Positions 48,319 through 57,601 of a DNA stretch of 64,000 nucleotides are shown piece after piece. Numbering within the stretch: position 1 is the first letter of the stretch; every line of letters starts with the position of its first letter. The notes under the pieces are model-generated. The model saw nothing but the letters and a program-made list of their open reading frames with translations, was not told where the DNA came from and made no database searches. The DNA is from Tunturibacter psychrotolerans (GTDB taxonomy: Bacteria; Acidobacteriota; Terriglobia; Terriglobales; Acidobacteriaceae), in NCBI RefSeq assembly GCF_040359615.1, contig NZ_CP132942.1:1240001-1304000 (forward strand), read 5' to 3'. The position numbers and the translations under genes were made by a program.

Positions 48319-49911
48319 TCAGACATTTTGTTTGCTCATCTCGCCGGCGAGATATTCGGAAGCGCGCATCGAGAGCGCCAGGATGGTCATCGTTGGATTT
48401 TGCCAACCGGCACTCACAAAGCTCGCTCCATCGACAACGAACAGATTCTTATGATCGTGGCTCTGGCACCACTTATTTAGCACACTCTTCTTGGGATCAT
48501 CGCCCATACGGCAAGTTCCGACTTCATGAATACTATAGCCCGGAGGATTGGGAACATCATTCTTCGAGAGCCCTTCGAATCCAGCCGCGTCCGCCACAGC
48601 ACAACCAACTTCCACGGCGTCTTTCGCCATATTGAATTCGTTGTCGGTATACCTGGTCTGGATGTTAAGCACAGGAATATTCCATGCGTCCACCTTCTCC
48701 TTGTCGATGCGGACGTGGTTTTCGTAGCGCCCGAGCACCTCTCCCATCACGGTGACGTGGAAGGCGCTCCCGTTGTATTCGTGCAACTTCTGCTGCAACT
48801 CCGCGCCATATGCCGCAAAATTTCGCGGTTCGATCGCACCCATGCGGCTGGTTACATTCAACGCGTAGCCGCGCAGGAACTTGTCATACTTCGTCGTAAT
48901 GTTCCGAAAGCGCGGCACAATTGCCCCGCCACCCATCAACTGTTCTGTTGCGTTACCATTGCGCGCCTCAGGCACTGAGCAGGTGACCCCTGGCCCGTAG
49001 ATCTGGTCCATCAGATAGTGACCTATCATGCCGCTCGAGTTGCCGAGGTTGGAGTTCAACAGTAGGCGCGTGCTCTCAAGCGTCCCCGCGGCCAATACCA
49101 CCACGCGGGCCTTCACATGCATCTCTCGCCGGGACAGCCGATCGACGAAGAGGCATCCATCCGGCTGGCCGGTGTTCTTATCGACCGTAATCTGTCGCAC
49201 CACTGCATTGGCAATTGAAGTCAACTTGCCGGTTCGCTCCGCATCCGGCAGCAGAAGATTCACCGAACTCGCCAGGCCATCGCGGCCCAGCGCGCGGCGC
49301 TGCTTGCAGACTGCCATGTTGTATGGCTGTGAAGCCGTGATAAACCGCCGCATCGACTCCGACCACACCTCGTTGACGGGAACGAAGTTACCATTCGGCA
49401 TCTGCGGCGGACCGTCCTGCGCGCCCTCCACCTGGAAGATCTCTTCCACTCGTGAATAATAAGGCGCCAGATCCGAGAGGCTGATGGGCCAGTCTTCGCC
49501 GAACCCATCATGCGATTTACCTTTGAACTCGTAGTCGCTCAAACGGAACGACTGCCGCGACCAGAACAGCGATCGGCCTCCGAACAGACGGACCCGCACC
49601 CAGTTATACGGAGTGGAAGGATCGAAGGTATACGGAACCTCCTCCTCATCCACCCAAACGTTTGCGTTGAACTCGCTGGCCTGGAAGACGTGCTCGAGAC
49701 GCCCTGGTGGTTTGAAGCCGCGATAGGGAAGCTCGTACGCCGGTTTGCGTTGCGCGTCTCTGGCTACATCGGCTACCGGGCCCGCGTTTAACATCAGGCA
49801 GTGGATGCCCTTTTCGGTCAAAATCTTCGCAGCCATTCCACCGGCATGGCCCGACCCAATAATCAGTACATCGTAGGTTGTCTCTGTCATTATCTGTGGG
49901 GAGTCGCTCAC
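48319..49911 (-). CDS. GMC oxidoreductase (gluconate 2-dehydrogenase large-subunit-like)
   Basis: This 530-residue flavoprotein oxidises an alcohol or sugar hydroxyl with FAD. The FAD-binding [17 protein letters not shown] is at residues 18-34. The C-terminal active-site block [11 protein letters not shown] carries the catalytic His, and GWQNPTMTI carries the conserved Asn. It has no signal peptide of its own. The gene lies two bases behind the Tat-signal small subunit at 49914, so the two probably leave the cytoplasm as a complex. The start is the GTG at 49911, with an ATG seven codons later as alternative. A cytochrome c subunit, usual in such complexes, is not seen. Confidence 0.88.
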   Translation of the reverse strand: MSDSPQIMTETTYDVLIIGSGHAGGMAAKILTEKGIHCLMLNAGPVADVARDAQRKPAYELPYRGFKPPGRLEHVFQASEFNANVWVDEEEVPYTFDPSTPYNWVRVRLFGGRSLFWSRQSFRLSDYEFKGKSHDGFGEDWPISLSDLAPYYSRVEEIFQVEGAQDGPPQMPNGNFVPVNEVWSESMRRFITASQPYNMAVCKQRRALGRDGLASSVNLLLPDAERTGKLTSIANAVVRQITVDKNTGQPDGCLFVDRLSRREMHVKARVVVLAAGTLESTRLLLNSNLGNSSGMIGHYLMDQIYGPGVTCSVPEARNGNATEQLMGGGAIVPRFRNITTKYDKFLRGYALNVTSRMGAIEPRNFAAYGAELQQKLHEYNGSAFHVTVMGEVLGRYENHVRIDKEKVDAWNIPVLNIQTRYTDNEFNMAKDAVEVGCAVADAAGFEGLSKNDVPNPPGYSIHEVGTCRMGDDPKKSVLNKWCQSHDHKNLFVVDGASFVSAGWQNPTMTILALSMRASEYLAGEMSKQNV

Positions 49912-49913
49912 TT

Positions 49914-50627
49914 CTAGCGTGGGTAGGATGGGATGGTATGTGGGGCCTTAGGAACAGCCATCACGTGCGGTGGTAGATGCGTGGAGGTCGCGCCCAGGCC
50001 TGCCATGTCCGGCTCGATCGGAGACCAGTAGAGTCCGCCCGTTACCCGGTCCTGCCCAGCGGCCACGCCGGCATCGTCCCAGGCCTTCGAGTTCATCGTC
50101 GCAATTCGGATGTCTTCGTGCGCAATGTTGATGAAGTCAGCGTGCTGTTCGTTCGGGGGATGATCCGTCATCCAGGTGCGCAGCCAGGGCTTGACGACCG
50201 CATCTGCCTGAGTTGCGTTTAACTGAGCGAACGGCAGCTTATATTTGGTCTTTGCTTCTGCGTCGAGCCAATCCAGACCGCCGCTATATACCTTCTTGCG
50301 CGCCGCGGGCGAACTGCCGATCAGAAAGTCGAGGAACAAGGGTGTCCCTGCCTGGAGCGCGCTTGGCTTGCCATCGAGCGATGGCAGCAGTAAATCGCAG
50401 AGTCGCGTAAACGTCGCAAGTTGGGTCGAGGTAAAAAAACTCGCCTCTGTCTCCGCAATACCCTCGGCCGCTTCAGTAACAGGCAAAGGCGTCTTAGGAT
50501 TTAGTCCCAGTGTCCATGGCACGGGAGCCGGCGGAGGCGGGGCGGGACTTGCTGTCTGCTGGGCAAGGAGTGCCTTTGGTAGTAGTCCTACCGACACGAC
50601 AGCGCGCACAAAGTCACGACGCAACAT
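49914..50627 (-). CDS. Gluconate 2-dehydrogenase subunit 3-like protein with Tat-type signal
   Basis: This 237-residue small subunit of a membrane or periplasmic sugar dehydrogenase has the N-terminus [16 protein letters not shown], which resembles a twin-arginine signal. A proline-rich linker (about 20-45) and a DUF1348-like/subunit 3 helical domain (about 65-200: [35 protein letters not shown]) follow. The AAGGAGAG before the ATG at 50627 decides the start. The protein presumably carries the associated GMC subunit across the membrane. The electron acceptor is unknown. Confidence 0.8.
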   Translation of the reverse strand: MLRRDFVRAVVSVGLLPKALLAQQTASPAPPPPAPVPWTLGLNPKTPLPVTEAAEGIAETEASFFTSTQLATFTRLCDLLLPSLDGKPSALQAGTPLFLDFLIGSSPAARKKVYSGGLDWLDAEAKTKYKLPFAQLNATQADAVVKPWLRTWMTDHPPNEQHADFINIAHEDIRIATMNSKAWDDAGVAAGQDRVTGGLYWSPIEPDMAGLGATSTHLPPHVMAVPKAPHTIPSYPR

Positions 50628-50838
50628 AGACTCTCCTTCTGCTGGAGAAAGATTACACGCCACCCACTTCAATCGTCCAACGCGAGCAGCGACGGGTTGC
50701 CGATATGCACAACGGTATTAACCCGACAGGGAAGGGTTCCAACAATCGAAGGCGAATTCAGAAGCGTTGATCACTAAAATCCGAATGCGCGCAATCTCCG
50801 CTCGTCCTGAAGAACAGAACAAGCGACATTCGCGAGCA

Positions 50839-51557
50839 TCAGGTGAGCACGTCGGCATCAGACTCCAGAGCAGCAGCAAGGAGCGCCTCTTTAACTGAGG
50901 CGACTTGAACACGCACCGGAACATCCGTACCAACCATCTGCTGAAGCTCTGCGATGCGCCGTCTCGCCTCCTGCGAATCGGCAGAATGGATCTCTTTCGC
51001 AAGTCGAGATGAATCGTCAGGTCCGTATCTCTGGCTTGGACCGCCTGAATAATCGAGAGATTGCTGTGCGTTTGTACCGCCATTTGGCTGGCATAACGAA
51101 GCTCCAAAGACCTGGGAGCGATTGTCTCAGCATGCCGGCTCGTCAAATACCGGATAGTCCGCATCGTTAATCACCTTGGCAGTTGTTGAGCCAAGCAGCA
51201 TCTCCCGGAATTTGCCGTGTGGGCATGATGATGAGATCGAATCTATCTTCTCTCGCGACTCGAGCGATCTCGGTCGCTGCATCCTGCGAAATCAGAATTC
51301 TGGGACACTCCGCCATCGGGAACTCTCCCGTCAGGAAAAAATTGAAGCTCTCCCGGCAAATGCTCAGATGCTCCTCTAAAACCTCGGTGATCCGTCTCAC
51401 GTAAAAGTTGCAAGCCGTTGCAGCCGCCGGGATCGGCAGTATGAATGAGTGAAATCCTCGCGCCAAGCAATGCCGCTGCTCTCTTCACGTAAGTAGCCAT
51501 CGAAACGCAGGAGTGCGAGAAATCCGCTGGATAGAGGATGTTTGCGATTGAAGACAT
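50839..51557 (-). pseudogene. Tandem universal stress protein (UspA), decayed
   Basis: Read in successive frames, the minus strand encodes a two-domain UspA. NILYPADFSHSCVSMATYV opens domain one, then VRRITEVLEEHL, DRFDLIIMPT and FREMLLGSTTAKVINDADYP (the ATP-binding G-S-T region). Domain two is LRYASQMAVQTHSNLSIIQAV, then EIHSADSQEARRRIAEL and VQVASVKEALLAAALESDADV, ending at a TGA at 50839. Frame changes lie near 51440, 51240, 51150 and 51000, with a small loss between the two domains. The product cannot be made. Neighbouring intact genes show that the changes are real, not systematic sequencing errors. Confidence 0.85.
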
Positions 51558-51666
51558 ATGTACCACTCTTTGGAAGATCTTGAAATGCTGCTCTGTGACA
51601 CGTTCTTTGGAAGTACGAGTTGCAAGGTGAGTTCAAATCAGGAGACTTAAACGACTTGATGCTCAT

Positions 51667-51861
51667 TCACCCCCGCTTCCGAGTTAGCCACCTACTCAGC
51701 TTGGGACTAGTCCTGATGTCCTCTTGAGGCGATTCCGTGCTTTCATCTAATGTAAGCAGTAAATTAGGTTGTGCCATTCCGTGTTTAGGAGTGCCACATA
51801 CAGGGCACGCCTCGGCTTTCAAAGTGATCTCTGATCCACAGCATCCGCAAAAAGCAGCCAC
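51667..51861 (-). CDS. Small zinc-ribbon protein
   Basis: This 64-residue protein starts with two close CxxC pairs (FCGCCGSEI and CPVCG), a zinc-ribbon motif that holds one zinc ion. A short charged tail follows. The start is a GTG at 51861 with GGAGATGAG upstream. Small zinc ribbons of this type accompany stress or regulatory genes, but no function is known. It lies behind the decayed uspA on the same strand and may have been cotranscribed with it. Confidence 0.65.
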   Translation of the reverse strand: MAAFCGCCGSEITLKAEACPVCGTPKHGMAQPNLLLTLDESTESPQEDIRTSPKLSRWLTRKRG

Positions 51862-52099
51862 GCTATCTCATCTCCACAATTACCACGTCTGTTTGGATGA
51901 ACGCAGCAAGTGCAAAGATTCGAGCGGAGTCATTCCGCAGAATCCCCGGGGAAATCGTTGAATTTTATCGACTCTTCCTTTACTCGCTGCAGGCGCCTCC
52001 TCGTAGTGACTGGGCGATTGATCTGTTCAACGCGCGTGTGTGAATGAGCAGAATTATCTATTCTTAGATGCGGCCTCTCTTCGTCGCAAGAGGCCGCAA

Positions 52100-53125
52100 T
52101 CACATCGTCAGCACAACGCGAAACTCTGCGTCACCGCTCATCATGCGGTCATAGGCTTCAGCGGCCTTCTCCAGAGGATAGGTTTCGACCATGGCGCGGA
52201 CACCGCGTAGTTCGGCGAAGCGGAGTGTGTCATCCGAATCTGCCGGCGTTACCCCTCCCCACCCTTCAATTGTCTTGCTACCCCTGATGATTTGAACCGG
52301 AGACACCTCCATCGGATCGGAGGTTACGCCGATCAGCAGAAGCTTGCCGTTCGGACCCAAACCTCCAATCAGTTCGGTCATTGCCTTGGAGTCTGGTGCT
52401 GTCGCGACAATGACTTTCGCACCGCCCAGCTTTTGTAGTTCCTCGGCAGCGTTCTTCACTTTGCTGTCGATATACACATCGGCACCGAGTTTCATTGCCA
52501 ACGATTCGATTTGAGAGCCGCGCCCGATTGCAGCCACCTTGTAGCCAAACTTGTTGGCAAATTGAATTCCGAGGTGGCCGAGTCCACCGATCCCCTGCAC
52601 CGCGACAAGGTCGCCTGGCAGTGCGCCCGCATGCCGCAGGGAGTCGAAGGTGGCAACTCCAGCGCAAAGCAACGGCGCCGCTTCGACATCGTCGAGACTG
52701 TCCGGGATTGAAACCAATGCTTCGACCGGCGCCAACATATACTCCTGATAGCCGCCGTCATAACTGAGACCGGGATTCTTCTCATTGCGGCAGTTTCTAA
52801 AATCTCCCCGCCGACACTCGGGGCAGGTGCCGCAATGGCCGCCATGCCAGCCAACGCCAACACGCTGACCTGTTCGCCATTCAGTCACTCCGGTCCCGAG
52901 CGCATCCACTACGCCGGCCACTTCATGCCCCGGAACGCGCGGATAGGCGATTCCTGGCCGACGGCCTTCGACGACGATTGAGTCGCTGTAGCACACACCA
53001 CACGCCTGAACTTTGATTCGCACCTGTCCTGGGCCTGGCTCGGGGATCGGCAACTCAACGATCGTGAGTCTAGCTCCAGCCGCGGTAGCCTGGGCGGCTT
53101 TCATTGTTGCTACTGTGGCTGTCAT
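52100..53125 (-). CDS. Zinc-dependent alcohol dehydrogenase
   Basis: This 341-residue cytoplasmic medium-chain dehydrogenase oxidises alcohols or reduces aldehydes with NAD(H). It has the catalytic zinc ligands in CGVCYSDSIV and PGHEVAGVV, the structural zinc lobe CGTCPECRRGDFRNC and the cofactor motif GIGGLGHLGIQ. The sequence resembles AdhA-type enzymes of broad aldehyde range. A TetR gene lies upstream on the same strand, and operator-like repeats lie before both genes. It is probably induced by an aldehyde or alcohol sensed by that regulator, which is inference. Confidence 0.93.
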   Translation of the reverse strand: MTATVATMKAAQATAAGARLTIVELPIPEPGPGQVRIKVQACGVCYSDSIVVEGRRPGIAYPRVPGHEVAGVVDALGTGVTEWRTGQRVGVGWHGGHCGTCPECRRGDFRNCRNEKNPGLSYDGGYQEYMLAPVEALVSIPDSLDDVEAAPLLCAGVATFDSLRHAGALPGDLVAVQGIGGLGHLGIQFANKFGYKVAAIGRGSQIESLAMKLGADVYIDSKVKNAAEELQKLGGAKVIVATAPDSKAMTELIGGLGPNGKLLLIGVTSDPMEVSPVQIIRGSKTIEGWGGVTPADSDDTLRFAELRGVRAMVETYPLEKAAEAYDRMMSGDAEFRVVLTM

Positions 53126-53197
53126 AGATTCTCCTATTTCTTGTTTGTCCGATTTTCAGGGTTCGTAAAATCGTGGCGGTCTTCTTATGATTGCTAA

Positions 53198-53217
53198 TTG
53201 ACTATTCAGTCAGTCAA
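53198..53217. promoter_or_regulatory. TetR-type operator before the alcohol dehydrogenase
   Basis: TTGACT at 53198-53203 and AGTCAA at 53212-53217 form an inverted repeat with an 8-base spacer; a nested copy of AGTCA lies inside. The first 16 bases (TTGACT-ATTC-AGTCAG) match, apart from the four-base spacer and one stem base, the element before the tetR gene at 53939-53954. Two similar sites, each before one of the genes, make them good binding-site candidates. Confidence 0.6.
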
Positions 53218-53255
53218 TAATAAAGATGCTTTAACGTCGACAAAGACCCACATTT

Positions 53256-53909
53256 TTAGCGGGTCGGGGCGGTGGCTTTTTTCACAAATGCGATCACTTC
53301 TGCGGTGTGTCTGGCCAACGACTGTTTGCTCAAGGAATTACGGCTTCTGCCTGGAATATGAGAGATGTTGTTAGCAGCACAAAAATAGAAGCCGCACAGG
53401 CCAATGATGTTGATGGCGCCATGTCCGGGGTCCATTTGCCTGAACTCTCCCGACGCAATCCCGTTCTTCAGCAAGACTTCGACCTGGCTATAGAGCGAAG
53501 GCATTCCCAACTTGCGGACGTGCTCACCCCCGCCTTGAATGCTCTCCAAGATAAAGATAACGGGCGACAAGGGGTGCTCCGTCCATGTGGCGAGCAATCT
53601 CTCGACAAAGGTCAGCAAAGCGTCCGTGGCGCTGAGGTTTTGATCGAGAGACTCATCGAGCGCTTCGCTGACTGGCTGGTAGGCCTGCACCAGAACCGCC
53701 TCATAGAGCCCTTCTTTGCTCTTGAAATAGTGAAAGATCAGACCCTTTACTACATTTGCCCGCGCCGCAATACTCTCAGTGCGCGCTGCGGCAAAACCAT
53801 TTGCGGCAAACTCAATCTCGGCTGCTGCCAGAATGGCTGGTATGGTCACGTCTCTGTCTCGTTTTTGGGTACGAGGGGGCACTTTTACGATAGGTTTGAT
53901 GGATTTCAT
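53256..53909 (-). CDS. TetR-family transcriptional regulator
   Basis: This 217-residue repressor has an N-terminal TetR helix-turn-helix (about residues 22-68: ILAAAEIEFAANGFAAARTESIAARANVVKGLIFHYFKSKEGLYEA in successive segments). A ligand-binding domain (about 75-200) ends in a charged tail. The DNA-binding segment contains the classic FHYFKSKEGLY. It probably controls the alcohol dehydrogenase 130 bases downstream and its own promoter, since a shared operator-like element stands before each. The ligand is unknown. Confidence 0.92.
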   Translation of the reverse strand: MKSIKPIVKVPPRTQKRDRDVTIPAILAAAEIEFAANGFAAARTESIAARANVVKGLIFHYFKSKEGLYEAVLVQAYQPVSEALDESLDQNLSATDALLTFVERLLATWTEHPLSPVIFILESIQGGGEHVRKLGMPSLYSQVEVLLKNGIASGEFRQMDPGHGAINIIGLCGFYFCAANNISHIPGRSRNSLSKQSLARHTAEVIAFVKKATAPTR

Positions 53910-53938
53910 GTTTGTTTCCGTATGAACTATACGGATAA

Positions 53939-53954
53939 CTGACTATCTGGTCAA
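53939..53954. promoter_or_regulatory. TetR-type operator before the tetR gene
   Basis: On the minus strand the 16 bases read TTGACC-AGAT-AGTCAG. The arms differ from those of the site at 53198 by one base only (TTGACY, AGTCAG). It lies 30-45 bases upstream of the tetR start at 53909, the usual place for an autoregulated operator. Confidence 0.6.
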
Positions 53955-54575
53955 TTGAGCTGGTATCATTGAGGAAGTGTCTGCCCCGAGTTCCAGAGCA
54001 CGTGACGGTCCCGACGCTGCTGATGAGCAGCCGCTCTGGCATCAGCGCCCCGCTCAAACAGTGGACGTTCGATGCGGGCGGGGGCTCCGGCAGCGTTGTA
54101 ATCCATTTGAAAAGCGCGTAGTGTTCCTGATGAATGCCGGACCCTGCAGTTGCAGGAAGGCATGTCGCTCCATAGATTCCTGGCCCACTATTTGCTCCTG
54201 CGGTCTGTTAATAAGGTATCGATCAATACCTTCGTCCAATACATCCTAGTTCCTTCTTCTGGCTTAATCGCAGCTGTGTGTGTTTGGATCTGAACCACTC
54301 GCATTAGTCGATTCCTGATCAATAAAGCCCCGCATTCAAATTGCTCATTGCACGAGAAAAGGAGTTGCGTGACGCCATTCGATATGTTCGGGCAAGAACG
54401 GTGGACCTGCCCACGCGGATCGCGGACAGCGGTCCTTAGCCTCAGGGTTGTAGGGTGGTACTCTTCGTTTAGTAAGGGGTTGCATGTGCGGTCCTAGCAG
54501 GCATCTCGATGGAGCACCAGGCATAGCGAACTTGTACAAGCCGTGGGGCGAGCGAATGATGGAAAGTTTCTCGAT
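53955..54575. other. Intergenic region, possible gene remnants
   Basis: About 620 bases lie between the divergent tetR gene and the efflux operon. Short ORFs occur on both strands, but none has a motif I recognise, and they overlap each other. A minus-strand stretch around 54054-54239 looks mildly protein-like but could not be assigned. The operon promoter must be in the last 150 bases. Confidence 0.4.
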
Positions 54576-56054
54576 ATGAGATCGGGTTATCAAGCCAAAG
54601 ACACTCAGCCGGGCGCAACCGTCTTAAAGCTGCTCGCGGCTACAGTGACGATGATATCGTTTCTGTCGATTGGTGCATTCGGTCAAAAGCCTCCGACTAC
54701 GCCGAATCAGCCGTGGCTTCCCGACCATCACACGTTGGAGCGCCACTCAACTGCAGTTCCTGTTCATGAAGCGGCATTGGATGATGCCCACGTCTACAGT
54801 CTGGGTGAACTAATCGACATTGCTGAGTCGAACAGTCCCGCGACACAAGCGGCGTGGAATCGAGCCAAGGTGACAGCCGCTACCGTTGGGATTGCGAAGA
54901 GCGAACTGTATCCGACAATTATTGCGATAGCGGCTGGAAGAACCTATGTCAACGCACAGCTCTACAGTATGACCTGGGCTGTACAGGACATCGGCTACTT
55001 CGATACCGCTGTTCATCTGGCCTATACCCTCGTGGACTTCGGTGCGCGTCGAACAGAGATTACGGCGGCTCAAGCGCGGCTCGTTGCTACAAACCTTTCA
55101 TTCAACAATGAACATCTGGTCCTTATCCGGCAAGTCAGTCAATCGTATTTCGGTTTGCTCGAAGCGAAAGGGCTGCGGGAAGCGGCGGAGGTCTCCCTCA
55201 ACGACGCCAAGACGTCAGAGGCCGCGGCCCAAGAACGACGTAATAACGGACTCGCTACAGTGCCGGAAGTGCTGGAGGCTAAGGCCGCGACCGCAAGAGC
55301 AAACTACCAATTGCAGAGTGCGCTTGGGGCTGAGCAAGTGGAAATCGGAGATCTGGCCACGGCAATTACCGCCAGCCCACTGAAACCACTGAAAGTGGAA
55401 GCGCTGGATCAGCTGAGAATTCCAGACAAGCTGGACCAATCAGTTCAACACGCCGTAGAAATGGCGTTCACGGCTCGGCCCGACCTGCAAGCTGACGAAG
55501 CGCACGTAAGCGCCGCGCATGCTGAGGTGAAGCATGCTACCTCGGCTTACTACCCATCGCTAACATTTGAAGGTTCAAAAGGCTGGCTTCGTGCCTTCGG
55601 AGAGCAACAAGGATCGCCCGGCTTCTATGCCCAGGCCCCCGTCTATGACGCCACGCTCGAGTTGAAATGGACGGTATTTGACGGACTCCTTCGGGAGAAT
55701 CGGATAGCGGAGGCGAAGGCAGAAGAGAAGGTAGCGACTGATGAGGTTCACAACCGTCAGGACGAAATTACAAATCAAGTGTGGACATCCTACTCAAATG
55801 CGGCGACAGCCCTGCAACAAAGGCAGGCGGCGACGGCCTTACTAACTGCTGCTCAGGAGTCCTATTCAGCGGCGTTGGAGTCGTACAAAGAAGGTGTCCG
55901 CAATTTCCTTGATGTGCTGGCGGCGGAAGATGCCTTGGCACAGGCCCGCGCTATCGACGTTACGGCTCGCACCCAAGTGCTCAGGACCTTCACCGATCTT
56001 GACTTCCGGACAGGGGATCTGCTGGCAAATCATCCGAAGGGTAACAATCCATGA
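54576..56054 (+). CDS. TolC-family outer-membrane efflux protein (MdtP-like)
   Basis: This outer-membrane channel component of a tripartite efflux pump has about 492 residues. A signal peptide (residues 13-37, ending GAFGQ) is followed by two outer-membrane-efflux repeats (about 85-270 and 295-480), rich in coiled-coil heptads. Segments such as YSLGELIDIAESNSPATQAA and ESYSAALESYKEGVRNFLDVLAAEDAL mark the family. The ATG at 54576 is preferred over the GTG at 54543, though no strong ribosome binding site decides it. Its stop overlaps the next gene (ATGA), so the four genes form one operon. Confidence 0.88.
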   Translation: MRSGYQAKDTQPGATVLKLLAATVTMISFLSIGAFGQKPPTTPNQPWLPDHHTLERHSTAVPVHEAALDDAHVYSLGELIDIAESNSPATQAAWNRAKVTAATVGIAKSELYPTIIAIAAGRTYVNAQLYSMTWAVQDIGYFDTAVHLAYTLVDFGARRTEITAAQARLVATNLSFNNEHLVLIRQVSQSYFGLLEAKGLREAAEVSLNDAKTSEAAAQERRNNGLATVPEVLEAKAATARANYQLQSALGAEQVEIGDLATAITASPLKPLKVEALDQLRIPDKLDQSVQHAVEMAFTARPDLQADEAHVSAAHAEVKHATSAYYPSLTFEGSKGWLRAFGEQQGSPGFYAQAPVYDATLELKWTVFDGLLRENRIAEAKAEEKVATDEVHNRQDEITNQVWTSYSNAATALQQRQAATALLTAAQESYSAALESYKEGVRNFLDVLAAEDALAQARAIDVTARTQVLRTFTDLDFRTGDLLANHPKGNNP

Positions 56055-56353
56055 GCCCTAATCACCAGCATCTTTGGCGCCCGACGAACAAACGTCAGAG
56101 CTGGATAAGCTTTGCAATCAGCCCGCTCTTGCTGGCAACTGTCGGGTGCTCGGGATCACCAGAGTTCAACATCCTGGGATCGTACTTTCCGTCATGGCTT
56201 GTATGTCTCGCAATTGCGATTGCGTTGACGTTTTTGGCTCACGTGTACGCCACCAAGAAAAAACTTACGGAGCAACTTTGGCCATTACCAATTGTCTACT
56301 CGGCGCTCCTTTGTCTTTTCAGTTGCACGCTATGGCTGATTTTGTTCCGGTAG
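56051..56353 (+). CDS. YtcA-like small membrane protein
   Basis: This 100-residue protein has an N-terminal cytoplasmic stretch and a lipobox-like hydrophobic segment (LLLATVGCSGSPEF). Two transmembrane helices (about 48-66 and 78-98) follow. It matches the YtcA group in length, in the CSGSPEFNILGSYFPSW motif and in position beside mdtNOP-like genes. Its role in the pump is not known; it may be a lipoprotein helper. It overlaps the tolC-like stop and precedes the membrane fusion protein by 13 bases. Confidence 0.75.
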   Translation: MSPNHQHLWRPTNKRQSWISFAISPLLLATVGCSGSPEFNILGSYFPSWLVCLAIAIALTFLAHVYATKKKLTEQLWPLPIVYSALLCLFSCTLWLILFR

Positions 56354-56366
56354 AGAGGAAAACATC

Positions 56367-57593
56367 TTGCAGATAACGAACTCACAATCGGCGATATTGC
56401 GCAAAGGATCGATCATTAGCGCGTGCATCGTCGCGGGTGCCCTTGTCTCCGCAGGTTTAGTAGTCCGCGAGGTGGTGTTGTATCCGCGTACTGACGATGC
56501 GGAAGTGACAGCGAACTTCATCGGCATCGCTCCCGTGGTTGAAGGCCCAGTGATGGAGTTGCCAATTCATGACAACGAATTCATCAAAAAGGGGACTCTC
56601 CTCTACAAAATTGATGATCGGCCTTACCTCTATGCCTTGCAGAGTGCACTCGCTGCCCAGGCGGCACTGGAGGGCGAGATCGAGAATGAATCCCGTCGAA
56701 TTTCATCCCAGGTCAACGGGATCGACGTGGCGCATGCGGGCGAGCAGAGCGCACTGGCGAACGAGACAAGAGCGACTGATGAAATTGAAATTGCGAAAGC
56801 TGCAGTTGCGCGATCGGAAGCTGCGCTAAAACAGGCGCAGGCTGACGAAAACTACGCCACAGCAAATTTTCATCGCATCCAGCCTCTTTTGGCCAAGGGC
56901 TTCGTCACGGAGGACGATGTTCACAAGGCGCGCTCGACATCCGAGGCGAAGGCGGCAGCGGTGGAACAGGCGCAGTCTCAGTTGCTATTGGCGAAAGCGA
57001 GTTTGCTCTCTGCTTCCGCTCAAAAACAGCAAGCCGTCGCAGAGATTTCACAAAGCCAGGCTCAGGTCAAAGAATCGGCACACTCTGTTCTGGTTCTAGC
57101 ACCCTTGCTTGCGCAGCGTGAGAGCCGCGCTTCGGCAGTTCGGCTGGCTCAATACAATTATGAGCAATGCAGCGTGCTGGCGCCATTCGATGCCCGCGTT
57201 ACAAACCTCACGATATCCGAAGGCGAATACGCCAAGGTGGGCAAGCAATTGTTCACCCTTATTGACAATAGAAATTGGTGGGTGCTCGCGAATTTCAGAG
57301 AAACGCAAATCGGACATGTTCAACCCGGAACGCTGGTAGACGTCTTTATCATGTCCGATAGAACTACAAAATATCGCGGCGTTGTCGAAAGCGCGAGCTT
57401 TGGTGTGACTCCTGACCCGGATGTCGTGGGAAAGCTTTCAGAGGGTTTGCCGGAGGTGCAGCGAACACTAAATTGGGTGCGTCTAGCGTCGCGATATCCG
57501 GTACGCATCAAAATTGTCGATCCGCCCCCGGGGATATTTCGTGTTGGTCAGGTCGCAATCGTCGTGATGCGACCTCCCCATCGTCAGGGTTGA
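56367..57593 (+). CDS. HlyD/MdtN-type membrane fusion protein
   Basis: This 408-residue adaptor links the inner-membrane transporter to the TolC-like channel. It has an N-terminal transmembrane helix (about residues 14-32), a first half of the lipoyl domain (DNEFIKKGTLLYKIDDRPY), a long coiled-coil hairpin (about 90-250) and the second half with VLAPFDARVTNLTISEGEY. The start is a TTG, with AGAGGAAA six bases upstream. It is followed after eight bases by the FUSC transporter. The set resembles mdtNOP of E. coli. Confidence 0.9.
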   Translation: MQITNSQSAILRKGSIISACIVAGALVSAGLVVREVVLYPRTDDAEVTANFIGIAPVVEGPVMELPIHDNEFIKKGTLLYKIDDRPYLYALQSALAAQAALEGEIENESRRISSQVNGIDVAHAGEQSALANETRATDEIEIAKAAVARSEAALKQAQADENYATANFHRIQPLLAKGFVTEDDVHKARSTSEAKAAAVEQAQSQLLLAKASLLSASAQKQQAVAEISQSQAQVKESAHSVLVLAPLLAQRESRASAVRLAQYNYEQCSVLAPFDARVTNLTISEGEYAKVGKQLFTLIDNRNWWVLANFRETQIGHVQPGTLVDVFIMSDRTTKYRGVVESASFGVTPDPDVVGKLSEGLPEVQRTLNWVRLASRYPVRIKIVDPPPGIFRVGQVAIVVMRPPHRQG

Positions 57594-57601
57594 GGTCAGT
57601 C

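Noticed and set aside
47961..48635. Plus-strand ORF of 224 residues across the lectin remnant and the GMC gene
   Set aside because: It is antisense to two recognisable minus-strand sequences and lacks a ribosome binding site or motif.
53977..54249. Short overlapping ORFs between tetR and the efflux operon
   Set aside because: They occur on both strands, overlap one another and show no motif or conserved start, so I could not support a gene.
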